Shown piece after piece: positions 4,714-6,089 of a stretch of DNA of 6,089 nt. This DNA is from Oscillospiraceae bacterium (GTDB lineage: Bacteria > Bacillota_A > Clostridia > Oscillospirales > JAAYXM01), in NCBI GenBank assembly GCA_017408185.1, contig JAFQVE010000014.1:1-6089 (forward strand). The letters are read 5' to 3'. A program made the translations under genes and the position numbers. Each line of letters starts with the position of its first letter. Within the stretch, counting starts at the first letter, position 1. The notes below the pieces were generated by a model that ran no database searches, was not told the origin of the DNA, and was given only the letters and a program-made list of their open reading frames with translations.

Positions 4714-6039
4714 CTACTTGTTTTCCATACGGTAGAGCATTGTTGCACATTCTGCTCTTGTTGCTTCCTTCTGCGGAGCAAGAAGGGTTTCGGTGATTCC
4801 GTTAATTATCTTCTGACCTACTGCCCAGTTCATTGCAGTAACTGCATATTCACTCACCTTGTCTGCATCCTCAAAGTGGGTAAGGTTTTCTTCCATAGTT
4901 AGAGCTTCCATTCCCTTACGGACTTCGTTTCTGAAGATAATTGTTGCAAGCTGCTCACGGGTGATAAGATCATCGGGAGCAAAAACAGTTTCGCTGTGAC
5001 CTGTTACAACTCCGTTTTCCTGTGCCCAGGTGATTGCATCTTCATAATATGAATCAACCTTTACATCCTCAAAGGGACATTCGCCGGTGGGTGCAGGACT
5101 TCCTGCCATTCTCCAGAGAACGGTTACAATCATTCCGCGTGTTGTATTGAGATTCGGTGAGAAAGTGCGGGGCGCAGTTCCGGACATATATCCCTTCTGT
5201 CCCATCCACTCGGCAGCCGCTTCAAACCATGCACCTGCAGGCACATCGTCAAAGAGCTTATTTGATTCCAGCTCACCCGAAGGCTCTGTTGGTGTTGCGG
5301 GAGTGGTCGGAGGTGTTTCCGGTTTTGAATCCTCGGTTTTTGCCTGATCCTCTTCATCAAACTTATCAGCACCTGTTGTGCTCATATCACCGCCTGCCTT
5401 AAGGCCGCCACCGCCCGAAGGCTTCTTTACCGGCTTTTTCCATTCAAAGCTATCACTTGTGAGAATCGTGCTGTCTTTATATTCAACCTCTGCGTAGTAT
5501 TCTTTTCCGTTTCTCTCTACTCCGCTGAAGGTTTTTTCATCTGCACCGTCCACAAGAACATCACCGGCTTCACCGACCTCGAACCATCTGTATTCCTTGA
5601 TATCCGCATCACAGTTTGTTTCGACATACGGTTCATCGTCTGTCGGCTGATGTGTGATTTCATAAACAATCGGGGGAACAACTGCCGCATATATCGGCTC
5701 AACGATCTTGCCGTCAATATCTGTAACCGCAATCTCGTCGTCAAGTCTGTATTCCTTTACGGGTCCCTCAACCATACCGGAAAGATTCCCCCATACCTTC
5801 CAGCCGGTAACCTCGCGGCTCGTAAGATCAAGCTCTGCATTTACTGTATCGTTATTGAGAACAACCTTATCCGTATCCGTGGTGAGCAAAACTTCTTCGG
5901 CCGGAGAAGCCATCTCCTGTTCCTCAAGCGGTTCATCTCCAACGTATACGACAAAAGAAACGTTCGCCGCAAAAGCGGTTGTTGCAAGCATAATCACCGC
6001 AAGCCACATCGACGCAAGTCTTATAAGTTTTTTCTTCAT
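4714..6039 (-). CDS. Secreted surface protein with three C-terminal SLH domains
   Basis: The 441-residue product begins with a signal peptide (MKKK, then a hydrophobic core at 8-22, likely cleaved after AFA at 22-24). It would be exported and held on the cell wall by its SLH domains, which in known proteins bind pyruvylated secondary wall polymers. Residues 26-120 form a beta-rich segment with GWKVWG at 79-84. Residues 122-200 look like an immunoglobulin-like strand domain (PPIVYEITHQPTD...YRWFEVGE). A Gly-rich and then Pro/Thr-rich linker spans 203-257. SLH repeats lie at about 262-312, 323-371 and 389-438, each with the FxD start and a terminal motif: TRGM in the first (a departure from TRAE), TREQ in the second, TRAE in the third. 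AAGGAGG (6053-6047) is 7 nt from the ATG. There is no enzymatic domain, so the role is probably structural or adhesive. Confidence 0.9.
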   Translation of the reverse strand: MKKKLIRLASMWLAVIMLATTAFAANVSFVVYVGDEPLEEQEMASPAEEVLLTTDTDKVVLNNDTVNAELDLTSREVTGWKVWGNLSGMVEGPVKEYRLDDEIAVTDIDGKIVEPIYAAVVPPIVYEITHQPTDDEPYVETNCDADIKEYRWFEVGEAGDVLVDGADEKTFSGVERNGKEYYAEVEYKDSTILTSDSFEWKKPVKKPSGGGGLKAGGDMSTTGADKFDEEDQAKTEDSKPETPPTTPATPTEPSGELESNKLFDDVPAGAWFEAAAEWMGQKGYMSGTAPRTFSPNLNTTRGMIVTVLWRMAGSPAPTGECPFEDVKVDSYYEDAITWAQENGVVTGHSETVFAPDDLITREQLATIIFRNEVRKGMEALTMEENLTHFEDADKVSEYAVTAMNWAVGQKIINGITETLLAPQKEATRAECATMLYRMENK

Positions 6040-6052
6040 TGTTTTTCCTCCT

Positions 6053-6067
6053 TATACACATTGTATA
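6053..6067. promoter_or_regulatory. Inverted repeat at the promoter/ribosome binding site of the SLH gene
   Basis: TATACA-CAT-TGTATA is a perfect inverted repeat with 6-bp arms and a 3-nt centre. Read on the minus strand, its upstream arm TATACA (6067-6062) is also the best -10 candidate for the SLH gene, and its downstream arm runs into the AAGGAGG ribosome binding site. The matching -35 box would fall at or past the right edge of the window, so the promoter cannot be confirmed. An operator here could block RNA polymerase; the binding protein is unknown. Confidence 0.35.
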
Positions 6068-6089
6068 GTTTTGCTAATATTTTAACATA

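Overview
The window most likely comes from an anaerobic member of the Bacillota (class Clostridia), probably a gut-type lineage. The evidence is an electron-bifurcating NfnAB pair, a DegV-family fatty-acid-binding protein, a secreted SLH-domain protein, strong AGGAGG-type ribosome binding sites and AT-rich intergenic regions with sigma-A-like promoters. Genus or species cannot be fixed from the sequence alone. I see no CRISPR array, tRNA, rRNA, insertion sequence or phage gene.

Layout from left to right. (1) Positions 468 to 1, minus strand: the N-terminal 156 residues of an unrecognised protein that runs off the left edge, probably a beta-sandwich. (2) Positions 475-667: a divergent promoter region with a well-formed promoter on each strand and a perfect 17-bp inverted repeat overlapping the -35 box of the rightward promoter. 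(3) Positions 668-2889: the two-gene operon nfnA-nfnB, closed by a clear hairpin terminator. (4) Positions 3800 to 2940, minus strand: a DegV-family gene convergent with nfnB. (5) Positions 3801-4004: a second divergent control region with extended -10 promoters on both strands, a triple AAAGTG repeat and a 19-bp inverted repeat. (6) Positions 4005-4622: an XRE-type helix-turn-helix protein with four predicted membrane helices. (7) Positions 4628-4703: a long nested hairpin between convergent genes. (8) Positions 6039 to 4714, minus strand: an exported protein with three C-terminal SLH domains, and an inverted repeat sitting between its promoter region and ribosome binding site.

The only clear functional unit is nfnAB, which couples NADH and reduced ferredoxin oxidation to NADP+ reduction and so supplies NADPH in a fermentative cell. 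The other genes look like independent single-gene transcription units: lipid precursor handling (DegV), a membrane-bound regulator, and a cell-surface protein. I do not find a convincing new multi-gene system. The most interesting details are small ones: a possible ATT start codon for nfnB, and several palindromes or phased repeats placed exactly where operators would be expected.
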